Below, piece after piece: positions 36,745 through 47,737 of a stretch of DNA of 64,000 nt; position 1 is the stretch's first letter, and every line of letters begins with the position of its first letter. The DNA is from Linyphia triangularis (Eukaryota > Arthropoda > Arachnida > Araneae > Linyphiidae). A program made the translations under genes and the position numbers. The DNA lies in assembly GCA_963978545.1 (NCBI GenBank), contig OZ021722.1, positions 107,660,442 through 107,724,441 on the forward strand, written 5' to 3'. Under the pieces are notes generated by a model, which was given only the letters and a program-made list of their open reading frames with translations, was not told the origin of the DNA and did no database searches.

Positions 36745-37523
36745 GTACTTTTACTTCTTCTGTAAGCCCTTTTGTAAAAACAAATTAACATTAGAATTGA
36801 CAGCATAGATGCTCTTTTCTAACTACAAAATGAATCGAGAAACTTGTTTCTATAAAGTCCTACTTTTGACAGGAATTAACTCGTATATTATGGAAAGACC
36901 TGCACTTTTTCTTCTTCAATTTGCCTTTTGGTGGAACTGATTACCAAATAGAAAGATAACATAGATGATCTTTTTGAACTGCACAATGGATCAAAGAAAT
37001 TGTTTCGATAAAATACTAACTTAGACAGAAATTTTCGCGTATATTAGAGAGAGACTTGTACATTTTCTTCTTCAATTTGCCTTTTGGTGGAAATGATTAC
37101 CAAATAGAAAGATAGCATAGAGGATCTTTTTGAACTACAAAATGAATTAAAGAAATAGTTTCGATGAAATACTAACTTGTACAGGAACTATCTCGCATAT
37201 TAGAGAGAGACTTTTACGTTTTCTTTTTCAATTTGCCTTTTGGTGAAACTTATTACAAAATAGAAAGATAGCATAGATTATCTTTTTGAACGACAAAATG
37301 AATCAAAGAAATCTTTCTATAAAATACTAACTTGGACAGGAATTACCTGACATATTAGAGAGAGACTTGTACTTTTTCTTCTTCAATTTGCCTCTTGGTG
37401 GAACTGATTACCAAATAGAAAGGTAACATAGATGATCTTTTTGAACTCCACAATGGATCAAAGATATTGTTTCTATAAAATACTAACTTGGACAGGAATT
37501 GTCTCGCATATTATAGCGAGACG
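36745..37523 (+). repeat. Five tandem copies (156 bp) of a receptor start region
   Basis: ATG codons at 36830, 36986, 37142, 37298 and 37453 are spaced 156, 156, 156 and 155 bp. Each unit has ~85 bp of leader ('catagatgatctttttgaac') and ~70 bp matching the first ~24 codons of the receptor. Units 1-4 run into stops within a few dozen codons; the fifth leads into the intact gene. The paralogue at 47738 has a single copy of this region. Confidence 0.93.
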
Positions 37524-38532
37524 TGAAAGACGACATGCGTTCTTATTTTGCCGTGCCATTATATATTTTGTAGTAGTAGAAAGATGTGTCTCTTTATTTT
37601 GGATATCAAAATACATCCGGAGATTAAAAATTGAAACTATTTACATCACCTGCTACCTTCTGATTATTTTGGCATGGCACTTCATCCGTCGCAGAAGAAA
37701 ACAACTGAGCAATCTTCTTAACAATCTCGAAAAGATTCAACCTACGACCAACTCATGGGTGGTGAATATCTCCTTGGTAGCTATTTGGATTCTTCTAGTT
37801 GTTTCAACCTTAATCGGACTTGACTCGATTGTATCTTTAGATGAGGTATCCCTGTTTGGATTAGGAATTAATTCTGCATACGCGAGGATTGTAATTACTT
37901 TCACGAAGAAGCTTTCGGAGGCAACTGTTTACCCTACCACATCCAATCTCATATTGATACTGTACTTCTCACTGTGTTTTCGCTGTTGCAAAGCCTTGAA
38001 GAGCCTCACAGAAGAAATAGAAAACTGTCCGACACAATTTTTCACTGTCGCCAAACAAGTAGATATCCTGTCACGAGAAATGGACATCGAAGACATTCTG
38101 GAACAAATTCAGAATGTGTTCTCAGTGCCTACTTTCTTCATATTCATCGCGAATTTTAGCTCATGTAGCTCAGTTGTGGGACTGGCTGTATCGGGCTGGT
38201 TACCATTGATGAGGTCCAGCTTCTTATTACAAGCTATACTCAATCTTGTCAATTCTATGACATACGCAGTCGCTAATCTCTGGTATCCGGGTGGCATTCC
38301 TAAAGCGATGGACAAGTTCAAGTTCGAGTTTTCGAAGAAAATACAACAACGAATGCTCGTGGTGCGTTCTACGGAGGGATCGCTTTATGGACGAAGATTG
38401 TATGAGAGGCCAAGCCTTGTACTGTCTGGATGTGACATTCTGTACTTTACAAGAAACTCCATTTTGGGATTCGCGGGTACTTTAATCACCTATACTGTTC
38501 TTATACTTAATAGTCGTAAGAGTGAAAACTAA
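37453..38532 (+). CDS. Gustatory-receptor-like chemoreceptor, copy 1 (unit 1)
   Basis: Single-exon protein of 359 residues, within the usual 350-450 of arthropod gustatory receptors. Such receptors are plasma-membrane ligand-gated cation channels of chemosensory neurons, with an intracellular N-terminus. About seven hydrophobic segments by eye: near residues 27-46, 58-78, 103-125, 158-178, 220-245, 255-282 and 334-354. The last contains GTLITYTVLILNS, the position and pattern of the TYhhhhhQF signature of the family with the final QF changed. A basic loop HFIRRRRKQ follows segment 2. I chose ATG 37453 rather than the in-frame 37432 because it aligns with the paralogue start (FYKhLhWTGIhSHI) and because all five repeats of the start region carry an ATG there. 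About 70-75% identical to the copy at 47738 by eye. AATAAA at about 38848 may be its polyadenylation signal. The exact ligand and arachnid assignment are unknown. Confidence 0.82.
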   Translation: MDQRYCFYKILTWTGIVSHIIARRERRHAFLFCRAIIYFVVVERCVSLFWISKYIRRLKIETIYITCYLLIILAWHFIRRRRKQLSNLLNNLEKIQPTTNSWVVNISLVAIWILLVVSTLIGLDSIVSLDEVSLFGLGINSAYARIVITFTKKLSEATVYPTTSNLILILYFSLCFRCCKALKSLTEEIENCPTQFFTVAKQVDILSREMDIEDILEQIQNVFSVPTFFIFIANFSSCSSVVGLAVSGWLPLMRSSFLLQAILNLVNSMTYAVANLWYPGGIPKAMDKFKFEFSKKIQQRMLVVRSTEGSLYGRRLYERPSLVLSGCDILYFTRNSILGFAGTLITYTVLILNSRKSEN

Positions 38533-39160
38533 AATATACTGCCCAGATATGTAATTTAAGGTGCACCCAACGTCTTTTTTGTCGACTACAAATGTAAAAC
38601 ATTAAAATTATTATTATTTCAAGAGAGCATTTGGCAAAACGACATTACTAGTGACTGACTATAACATCTACAATTGAATTATTTTCAATGAATAAGATCA
38701 TAATTTCGCAATTATTTGATCCGAAAACATAATAACATGGATCATTCTCTAGATACTTTCTCTTCCATTATCCATATCGATAAACTCATAATAAAACATT
38801 TTGACGGATATGTGTTTAAATACGTCCTCAATATCTTTCAATTGACAAATAAAATGTATTTTTATGTTTTTTCTCACAAATATTTTTGAAAACTAAACAA
38901 TTAATACTGAAATACCATTACCATCTCATTTCAAAAAAATTGTTTTTCATTGTCGTTGTTATACAATATAAAAGCTCATGTATATTTTGATTTAGTATTT
39001 TTTATTAAACGTGAAACATATAAATTCCAGATATATAGAAACATTTATTTAAAAAATATTCAAAAAATACTACTTTGTTTTGCTTTTTTAACTTGTCACT
39101 TACTTTTTGTGTCATAACATCCAATAGTTTTTACGTCTATTCTTGGCCATTGAATGACAC

Positions 39161-40430
39161 TACTGATTTAAATACCCTCATAAAAGAGTAGCAAACAATT
39201 TAGGGTAGTGATTACAGTAATAAAAATTGTTGGAAATATCGTTATGGTATATTTTAGGATTGTTGAGGCTGATGATTATTAAAGTAGTTTTACTGCTGTC
39301 ATTAACATCCTTAATCTGATTTAATTATACTAAATTCTATCTAATCTTAATATGTTATATACTTTTTTAAAAGAAATGTTCTTAGTTTGTAATTTAAAGA
39401 AAAAGTTATCATCATTTACTTAATGATTAGTAAAATATGATGAAATTTCATTTGCATTCTCAAACATAAATTTTGATGTATTTAATGTACATAAGGTATA
39501 CATTAGGAATTTTGAAATTAGACTAAAGTATGCGGTTTTTTTTTTTCCCCAAAATATTCCCGAATTCACTACTGTTAAAATTATACCATTTTCTTTCTGC
39601 GACTGAAATTACTTTTTACATTACAGCAGGTTTTGTGAACATGTTTTGTATCACATTAATTAATTTATTTAACTTTAAACGCGTTTTATGAAGAATGATA
39701 TTTTGGCGTTATATGACTTTACACCAACGGTCATAACTTCATTATAAATAGTTCGATTTACACAATTCTAATTATGTTTTGTAGACAATAGTTGTGAATA
39801 TGCTTCCATAAAAAATGAAATACATATTGTTATAAACACATTTTTTGCTTATTATCTTAATTTTTTTGTTAAAAACTATGTATTTTTTCAAACTTTTTAT
39901 TTAAAAACTTATAATTAAGTAAGCCAAATTCATAATTCTTTATAGAAACATGCGTCAATATAATATCTTTTATTTGCAATAAAAATCATACCTCTAAGTT
40001 ATTTACAAGTTTATTCATGTCGAATTGAATAACGTCCTAATTAGTCATTTTAATTGCAATTAGCTAATTAAAAAAAGGGAAAAAAGTTTATTTATATAAA
40101 AATGCATCATTTTTAATTCTGATATACTGCAAAAAAAGTTTGAAATTCTAACATAAAATTAAAGAAAATCATCTTAATTGTGTATTAAGTCATCTTAATT
40201 GTGTATTAAGTGTAGTTAAGTGTCATTTATTTTTGAATATTTTATTTATTTTAACTATTCGTTCAATAAGCATTTTTGAGAAATTAAGTTTATTATGAAT
40301 ATAAATTTTGTGTTAAGTATGAAAAAATAATGTTTATATTTTCCATTCTACAAAAGTAGTGGTTGTAGAAAAACATTTATTTTATTTTTAAAAAATTAGA
40401 CCAACATTAATCGCTAGTTGTATTTATATT
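39161..40430. other. AT-rich spacer
   Basis: No gene or known element; a 24-bp direct repeat ('tcatcttaattgtgtattaag') occurs at 40171-40215. Confidence 0.5.
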
Positions 40431-40825
40431 GGTACGACTGTACTGAACTCCAACTTAACTTGACATCACTAGATTGTAGATCTTCACCGGGCACATATGC
40501 AATTCATCCATTTTGGCGGCGTGAAGGCATAATACTCGCCAAACCTTACAGCCTTTTGTTCTCTGCAGGGTTGTTGGGGGTGAGCTGCCCAGCGTGATAT
40601 TTTTCTTGTCGAGGTTTGTGTGACGGGAAAAGAATGTGGAAAGGGGGGGGGGGGTGATATAGTATTCCTGTCCTTCCCGTTTGTCGAACTATAAGGTTTA
40701 ACCTACGCTGTCGAACTATTAGGTACTTAAAACTTAACATTAATGTATTCATTTAACACAAAATTTAGTTAACAATTTCATCTGCCCTATCGACTTCATG
40801 TTAACGAGGTTTGACTGAAACAATA
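40430..40825. mobile_element. Possible Tigger/pogo-like MITE fragment
   Basis: Ends GTTAACGAGGTTTGACTG at about 40811-40828, i.e. CAGTCAAACCTCG when read in reverse, like Tigger termini. GC content is higher than the surroundings, with a G10 tract at about 40646. The other end was not recognised. Confidence 0.4.
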
Positions 40826-41721
40826 GTAAATGCTATGTAATGAAAAAAGGCAAACCGTTTTAAGTTATTATACCTGAATGTAAGAAATAGATTTATAAAA
40901 AATATAATGATTTATCCATTCTTAACGTAAAAGTCAATGTTTAATTCTTTTTTATGTAAACAATAAATAACTGTGCGTGCTTTCTTGCGCAGAAATACTA
41001 CCTAGATAAGTGGTAAATTTCTAATACCTAAGAGTAGTTTTTATGGTAGGTGAAATTATTAGAAACATGTATGAAAACCTGCAAACGTTAAAAACATGTG
41101 ATAATAACTTAGCTAGTTTTTGATTCCAACGTAAACAAAAGACTGTTTCAAAGAAACTTCCAAACTTGTCATTTAATTTTCCATTTCCATGGTTACTGTG
41201 GGATCCTTGTTGGCAAAATATCGAACTTAATTTTCTCTAGGTCTTCAATTAGATACATAGCACAGTTCCTTGCGTGTATCTCATTGAAGTTCCTTTGTTG
41301 AGCTTTGTTTGCTTGCGTGTGTTACACAAATCAGTGTAAAAGACCTCAGCTTTTTGTCACGTAAAGATCTTTAATTTGATATACTGAACGGTGTCCAAAA
41401 AATTTTTTGCGTGGCAAGTTTTTAATTAACTAGGAAATCAGTGTATCTCACAATAAATCGGGAATCATTGTATCCCACAAAATGTTTTTTACAGTAAAAA
41501 TTCCTGGGAAAATAGTTCCTTATATCATTTTGGGACTATTTTGACGAAGGAAGTTAAGTTCTATAGTAAAATTGACTATTGGAAAACTATAACTCTTCTA
41601 AACTAGCCACCTGAGTAATCTCGACTCTTCAATGTTGTGTAGGATCTAAAGTGATTGTAAAATGATTAATTAATAATATAAATTGATCTGTGTCATGTAT
41701 CTTATTAGTCTTTCACTTTAA

Positions 41722-42431
41722 GGTGGTCTGGGACAAAAGATTCTAAAATCTTTATTTTAGAATTATTTTTCTGAAATTTTGTATGCAGTTATGTATTATG
41801 CTTTAAAACTTAAAAAACTATTTTAAATTTTCAAATTTAAAAAAAAAAAATACTTTTTAAAAATTAAAAAACTTCAAAATTTTGATATTTTCTAAATTTG
41901 ATATATCATAAAAACTTTTTTCAATTTCACTTCATTTTTGCTTAAGATAACTTCTTATAATTCATATAGAAAATTGTCTTCATAATTTTTTAATAAAGTA
42001 ATGACAAAAAAAAAATTTAAATATTTTGTGCAAAAACTATAAATTTCATACGAAGCTTCAAAAACTTTTTTGAAAAAAGTTAAATAAAACAAACTTAATT
42101 CCTGAGGACAAATTAAAGAATATATATGAAAATTAATTGTGGAAAATTTCATTGATTTATGACTAGTAGTTTTCAAGTTATATCAATTTAAACTCAAGAA
42201 AGGGACAAAAAGCCATCACCGAGAAAAACAGTTTCAAAGTTCCAAGATAGCATGTCTGAGATACAGTTGTCATGTAACAAAAACTTAAATATTTCAAGTT
42301 CTACTAATGATAGAAACAAAAATTTTATGCCATTCTATTTAAAAATATTTGTATTATTTTTTTACAACAGTATTTTTTTTTTTTTTTTTTTTTTTTTTTG
42401 AGAACTTAAAAAATTTTTAGTCCCCGACCCC
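41722..42431. mobile_element. TTAA-type MITE in unit 2
   Basis: Left end GGTGGTCTGGGAC after TTAA (41718-41721); right end in reverse GGGGTCGGGGAC. The interior is A/T-rich with a ~27-base T-run near 42371. Unit 1 keeps the empty site 'cactttaactcc' at about 35740. The right TTAA is not preserved. Confidence 0.65.
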
Positions 42432-42508
42432 GATATCAAAATCGCAAATTGAAGTAATGCACATTCTAACACTCTTATCTCACATTAAAGTAATTAAGAT
42501 TTTTTGGT

Positions 42509-42900
42509 GGGGCTGTGACTATCACTAAAAGGTCACTTTTACAGAATACTTATAAACCAACTTGCCATCATTCAATCGCGCTAAAATAGCATTTAACGGA
42601 TAATTGAAGAAACTCTTTCCTGTTGCCAAAAATGTTTTAGTAAATAAATACTAAAATTGTTTTAATCAGAATAAATAAAAGATATGTGGATGTGAATGGG
42701 TAAATTCCCATCATTTTTAATGAATAAATTTTGAAAAGCAGTTTACCGCATATTTTGGGGATAGAGATGTTTTTATTAGTCAAAATTATCGATGCAAACA
42801 CCAAGCATACGCTGACAACGGAAACGACGTTATGTTAGGGAATTTACAAATTGGCAATGCATATAAGAGATTTATATTAAAAAAAAAAAAATGGGGTTAT
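42509..42900. repeat. R-A family repeat replacing the unit-2 receptor
   Basis: Begins abruptly inside the R-A sequence ('ggctgtgactatcactaaaa', equivalent to 49015 in unit 3) and ends at the same junction with 'atcgactaagcatgcaaaatg' as the unit-3 copy. Confidence 0.7.
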
Positions 42901-43324
42901 ACTATTTATCGACTAAGCATGCAAAATGTTAACGCCCTCTTTAATGTTCCATGTCTATAAAACCCATAATAAAGAATTTTTACAGATAATTTTCTCATAT
43001 GTTCTTGGTATCTTTCAATTGATAATTAAAATGTATTTTTGCTGTTTTATTCTCATAACTATTTTTTTGAACCACACAATGCTAAATGGCATTACCATCC
43101 ACTTTCCCTTTTTACAAATTTTGTCTTTCATTGCCGATGAAATTTATTGCTGATAAAACCTAATATGTAGTTTGAATTATAGTTGTTTAATAAACATCGC
43201 ACATTTAAATTACAAAAATATACAGACTTTTATTTAAAAAAAAAATGCTAATAATTCTGCTGTGATTTTTAAATTTTGCCACACCGTATTTTTTTCCTCC
43301 AACTCAATAGTTTTTACATCTTTT

Positions 43325-43796
43325 CTACATTTTCGGTACATGTATAGGTACATGTATCCCATGTACATGTATCGGACTTTTCGACTACGATCTGGAAAGT
43401 TCTCCAAATTTCTCTCTCTGGAAGTTTCGCGAAGATTCACCACTCCTATATAAAGACGGTCGTAAGTAGGGTTGTCAGTAGTTAACTGATTTTGAGTCAC
43501 TGAGTTAGTTGTTAGCTGAGTCCGTTAGTTGACTGGAATTACTGAGTCTCAGTGAGCATTCCGAGTAGTTCTAAAGCGAACTGTATTGCATTGTCTTTTG
43601 CGGCGATTTAGCAGTTGTGTTGTCAAGTTTTTAACTGATGTTTTCTGCTCTATTGTTGTGAAAAGAGCTGTATTGTGTCTACTAGAACCAGAAGTTCTGG
43701 AACTGTAAGAGAATCTGTGAAGAATTATATTGGAATAAATTTCTGCAAGTTTTGATCTGCTTTGGCTTCAAATATTTCGAACCCGTCCACGCAACA
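43325..43796 (+). mobile_element. Truncated LTR, family LTR-B, copy 3
   Basis: Starts within the family at 'acattttcggtacatgta' and ends CGCAACA at 43796. Contains TATA 'ctatataaag' and 'gaactgtattgcattgtctt' as in the 34-kb copy. Confidence 0.75.
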
Positions 43797-44215
43797 ATAT
43801 TAAATTCAATTTAGTCTTATTATGTCCTATATTCTTTTCAAAATGAATTATGTATTTTAACGAATGATTATTTTAAAATTAATTATTCTCTATTGTATTC
43901 TACAAATTCCGTGTCTTCTGTTATGTTATTCATCAAATTATTTCTTTGTATTAAGTATTCAAATTCTATTTATATAAACGTATATTTTTTTACACTATCA
44001 ATCCTGTTGGGCCTTGAGCCTGTTGGTCTTAAAATTTGTATTTATTTGTAATGAATTTGTACTGAGAAAATGTATAATTTTAGCATCTGCACATTGTAGT
44101 GATAAGCTTATATAATGGCTATGTACTTCTATCTGTCTTATCGCAGTGAATATTCTCATCCATAAATACAAATTGGCTCCTACTTTCGTTGACTCTTATG
44201 TTACTTAGATCCCCT
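43797..44215. other. AT-rich spacer
   Basis: No supported gene or repeat. Confidence 0.5.
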
Positions 44216-44478
44216 CTGAGCGTCAAGGGAATGGGCGAAATTATACAGTTGTTTTCCCTGCAATAATTTTTAAATTTTATTTCTGATCCAAATATATAAT
44301 TTTTTTTAATTATTTTTTATTTATTTTGTTTTAAGTAGGTTTTAAACTATCATCCTAATAAAAAGATTTAAAAAAGATTTTATTTTACATTTTATTTATA
44401 AATTTAAAAAGGTTGTGTATTGCTGGAAAAACTGAAGATCAAATGACGGATATATACGCCCGTGACCCTCAGAAGGTT
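44216..44478. mobile_element. Small MITE, shared with 57499-57755
   Basis: 'GAGCGTCAAGG ... GGGCG' at the left and 'CCCGTGACCCTCAG' at the right are roughly complementary. The middle ('tgttttccctgcaataattt', 'ggaaaaactgaagatcaaat') matches 57530-57740 closely. Confidence 0.65.
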
Positions 44479-44689
44479 AGATCAGTAACTTACTGGAGAT
44501 TTGTGAAAATAATTATCGAGAAAGCTATTCACAAACTCAGGAATTTGATGAGTTTTTAAATTTGTATAAAAGTATGAAAATTAAAAATGATAAATTAAGT
44601 CAATTAATTTCAAAATTCAAGGAATTGTCTAGTGTTGTGTTGGATTAAATGTTGTGCAACGTTTCACACCATGAATAGGTATACTTTAT

Positions 44690-44826
44690 ACAAGGTGTAC
44701 AGCGGACACCCTGTAGTTATTATACCTATAATTACACTAGTTAGTATCTATAATTATACTAATTAACTAGTAGTTATTATACCTATAATTATACTAGTTA
44801 CACCCCTAGTTATTATACCTATAAGG
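44690..44826. repeat. Short tandem repeat 'tagttattatacctataatt'
   Basis: Three to four imperfect units of about 45 bp (44717, 44761-44770, 44808), directly before the CTCCCTG foldback. Confidence 0.7.
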
Positions 44827-44827
44827 T

Positions 44828-45294
44828 CTCCCTGATTTTAAAATTAAATTACTAAAAAACAAAGATCGATAAAAGAATGAAACAAAAAGTAAAGCTATTT
44901 TGAAAGCTGTAAAAATCTTTCACTAAATGTTTCAAAAATAGTTTAAAATGTTGCCAACAGGTGGCGCTGTACACTTTAGTTCTTATGAATAAAGAGTGCT
45001 TTGAAACTCAGAGTGATCAATCTTCAGACAGTTCCACTGCTTAAATGTGAAAAGAAATTAGAGTGATTGCAACGAGTGATTGCAGAGGACAAATTTATAA
45101 AACTTTTTTGCATATATTACAAATTTATAACGTTTCTAGAAGTTTCCAATTACAGCGGCATCTGTTGACGACAATTGTAACTAATTTTGAAATTTCTGTT
45201 TCGGGATTTTACCAGCTTTCTAATTAACTCTACTTTTTGTTTCATTCTTCTATCGATTTTTGTTTTTCAGTTATTTAATCTTAAAATCAGGGAG
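44828..45294. mobile_element. Foldback MITE with CTCCCTG ends
   Basis: Left CTCCCTGATTTTAA ... 'aagatcgataaaagaatgaa' pairs with right 'ttcattcttctatcgatttt' ... TTAAAATCAGGGAG. Arms of ~75 bp, total 467 bp. One arm also occurs at about 45795-45960. Confidence 0.8.
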
Positions 45295-45393
45295 TCTTTC
45301 ATTAGAAACCCTTTATTTAACTCCCTGTGGGGGCAAGACCCGGCCATTGTTTAATCTTACACCGAATTTCAAATTTGTAATAATTGTTAATGT

Positions 45394-45434
<41 letters not shown>

Positions 45435-45794
45435 TTAATGTTTAAAATAATTAATGTTGTTCGCAAAATTGTAAGTGTTAAACTTCAATATAATTTATTT
45501 ATTTTTTCCAAAAAAAAAATAATAATAATAATTTTAAATTTTAAATTTACAATTATAAATGCAATTCAATTAAAGAACCGTTTTTCTTATTATTTCTAAA
45601 TGCGAATAAGCTTCAAATAAAATTGATAATTTATCCCTTCTTAACATAAAAATAAGTAAATTTCTAATACCTAAATATAGTTATATATACCTAAATGTAA
45701 TTATATCGTATGATAAATTGTTAAAAGCAGGTACAGAGTCGTTGCAATGTTAACTTCCTTTCTCATTTAAACTATGGAACTGTCTGAATACTGA

Positions 45795-45960
45795 GAGCTC
45801 TGAGCTTCAAAGCACTCTTTATTCATAAGAACAACAGTGTACGATGCCACCTCTTTTTAACACTTGTAACTAATTTTAAAAATTTAATATAAGATTTTTA
45901 CAGCTTTCAAAATAACTATACTTTTGGTTCCATTATTTTATCGATCTTCAGCTAACTTTT
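45795..45960 (-). mobile_element. Half copy of the CTCCCTG foldback MITE
   Basis: 'aaagcactctttattcataa', 'gatttttacagctttc' and 'ttccattattttatcgatct' match the reverse complement of 44850-45010. Confidence 0.65.
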
Positions 45961-47737
45961 GACTTCAACACTAGCAAGAAAAAGTTTTATTAAAGCTTCA
46001 AAGCTTTCACGACTTTTCATTTAATTTTCTATTTCCATTGTTGCTGTGGGGCCCTTGTTCTAGATAAAATTTCGAACTTAATTTTTGCATTCCATCAAAT
46101 AGATATCATTAACGTATTATAAGTCAAATCTGTGTAAAAGACATCAGCGTTTTGTCACGTAGAGATCTTCAATTTGATACACAGAGTGACCGAAAAACTT
46201 TTGTACGAGGTTAGCTTTTTTTTACTGTTATTGATAAGAAATCAAAATATATTGAGAAAATGCTTAAATTATAGTTCAGAATCAAAAAAAAAAAAAAATA
46301 TTTCCATGAATAATAATTTATTTTTAAATTTATACTTACATTTTTATGCTTACTCTATATGGTAAAAAAAAGCAAACTTCAAAGGTGTTTGAGGTCAATC
46401 AACATCATTGCCAAAGAAAACTATATTTTTAGAATTAATTGAAATATAACGCATTCAGAAATTGCCTTAGACTACTGTTTAAAAACTAAGAGCTCTACAA
46501 TCAATTTAATTATATTATTGGAGCAGTAACTCATCCAAACAGGCAACCTATATAACCATCTCTCTTCGATGTTGTGTAGGACCTAATTGGTTAATTTGAT
46601 TGTAAAATGATTAATTAATAACTGTAGATGATAAATTAATAATGTGTGTATGTACATTCTTTGCACTCTCATTAAAATAAATAAGAAATTAGTTTTCTTC
46701 TTTACGTACGTTGGGCTTTGTCTGGGGAGTATTTTTCTATATCTTCTTCAAATTACAACAATAGAGACACAATTTCCAAAAAAAAAGGCAATAACTTTAA
46801 CAGGTTTTGCTCTCTGCTGTTATTGAATATATTTCACAAACACGCCTCTTTAGTGAGTTGGATATCTAATGATGTTTGTGGATCAAAATTAATCTACTTA
46901 AGATATCATAAGCTTCAATTGAAATTATTTTCACAAAGAAATAAAATCCTTAACTGCTTGTTGAAAAAATAATCAATCGACTGGTATTCGATTTCGTTTC
47001 TGGAACTGACTGAATTATATTAAAAGGGATTTTAAGTATCAAAGGTTTTTAACCTAAAAGACTTCATTATGTTAAGTTGAAAAATTGTTGTTTTCTATGT
47101 TTTTTTTACCATAGGAACAGGCATTTAATTTATCTCCTCTAAAAAAATTGCACTATATTTGTTGAACTTTAGAGCGATTCTGGTTGAACATTGCAACTAT
47201 ATTAGTTACAAAAATAGAACCCGATATTGATTGAACCAGTGAAAAAAGACTAATTAGCTTTTTTTCTTTTAAAGTATGTGCAAAGAAGACTTACAAGCCA
47301 CTTTTGTCATTAGCACTAAAAACAAACAAATCAAACCGAAAATGGATGATATTCAGTTAAAATAAAATGTTCTCGGACTCTATAAAAGTATCTGAATCGT
47401 CGAGCAGAAAACATCCTAAGAGATAAAAAAATAGATTTTTCTTCTCAATAAGTCTATTCTATTCTTGAAAACAATCAACATTCTAAACAAAAACGTTGCC
47501 AACATTTCTTGGTCAATTCGCTAATTTTATTTCGAAACTTAAGTTATTAAATTTACTTTATTCATTATAAATAGAGAAAAACTTTCATTAAATTTCTTGT
47601 TTTCAATCACCACAACTTTTCTGGAGCAACATCTTCTTTTACACCATGGCTGTACCTTTCCTTCTTTTGTAAACCCTTTTCTGGAACAGATTAACTTTAA
47701 AACTGATAGCATAGATGCGCTCCTTTTGAACTACAAA

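Larger units (their letters stand above)
34017..39160 (+). repeat. Chemoreceptor segmental duplication, unit 1
   Basis: Flank markers shared with unit 3: 'tgcttactctata' (34048 / 46347), 'gacacaatttc' (35899 / 46765), 'acaatcaacattct' upstream of the gene (36565 / 47472), then the receptor gene and 'gtcgactac/tcaatg' after it (38581 / 49370). Interrupted by LTR-B (34126-34771) and a TTAA MITE (35000-35733), both absent from the other units at those points. Confidence 0.8.
40910..43325 (+). repeat. Chemoreceptor segmental duplication, unit 2 (gene lost)
   Basis: Left flank matches unit 3: 'ggtaaatttctaatacctaa' (41012 / 45655), 'catttaattttc' with 'gtgggatccttgtt' (41171 / 46017), 'gtgtaaaagac ... 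ttttgtcacgta' (41335 / 46133), 'atgttgtgtaggatcta' (41632 / 46569). 'gtaatgcacattct' (42455) matches unit 1 (35772). The right flank (42921-43320) matches unit 1 at 38580-39150. Between them, where the receptor should lie, there is only an R-A repeat fragment. Confidence 0.75.

Noticed and set aside
37432..37452. Seven-codon extension at the start of the 37-kb receptor
   Set aside because: The upstream ATG lies in the repeated leader and is not matched at the start of the paralogue.
47597..47737. 47-codon N-terminal extension of the 48-kb receptor
   Set aside because: Corresponds to non-coding leader in the unit-1 paralogue, and receptor homology starts at 47738.
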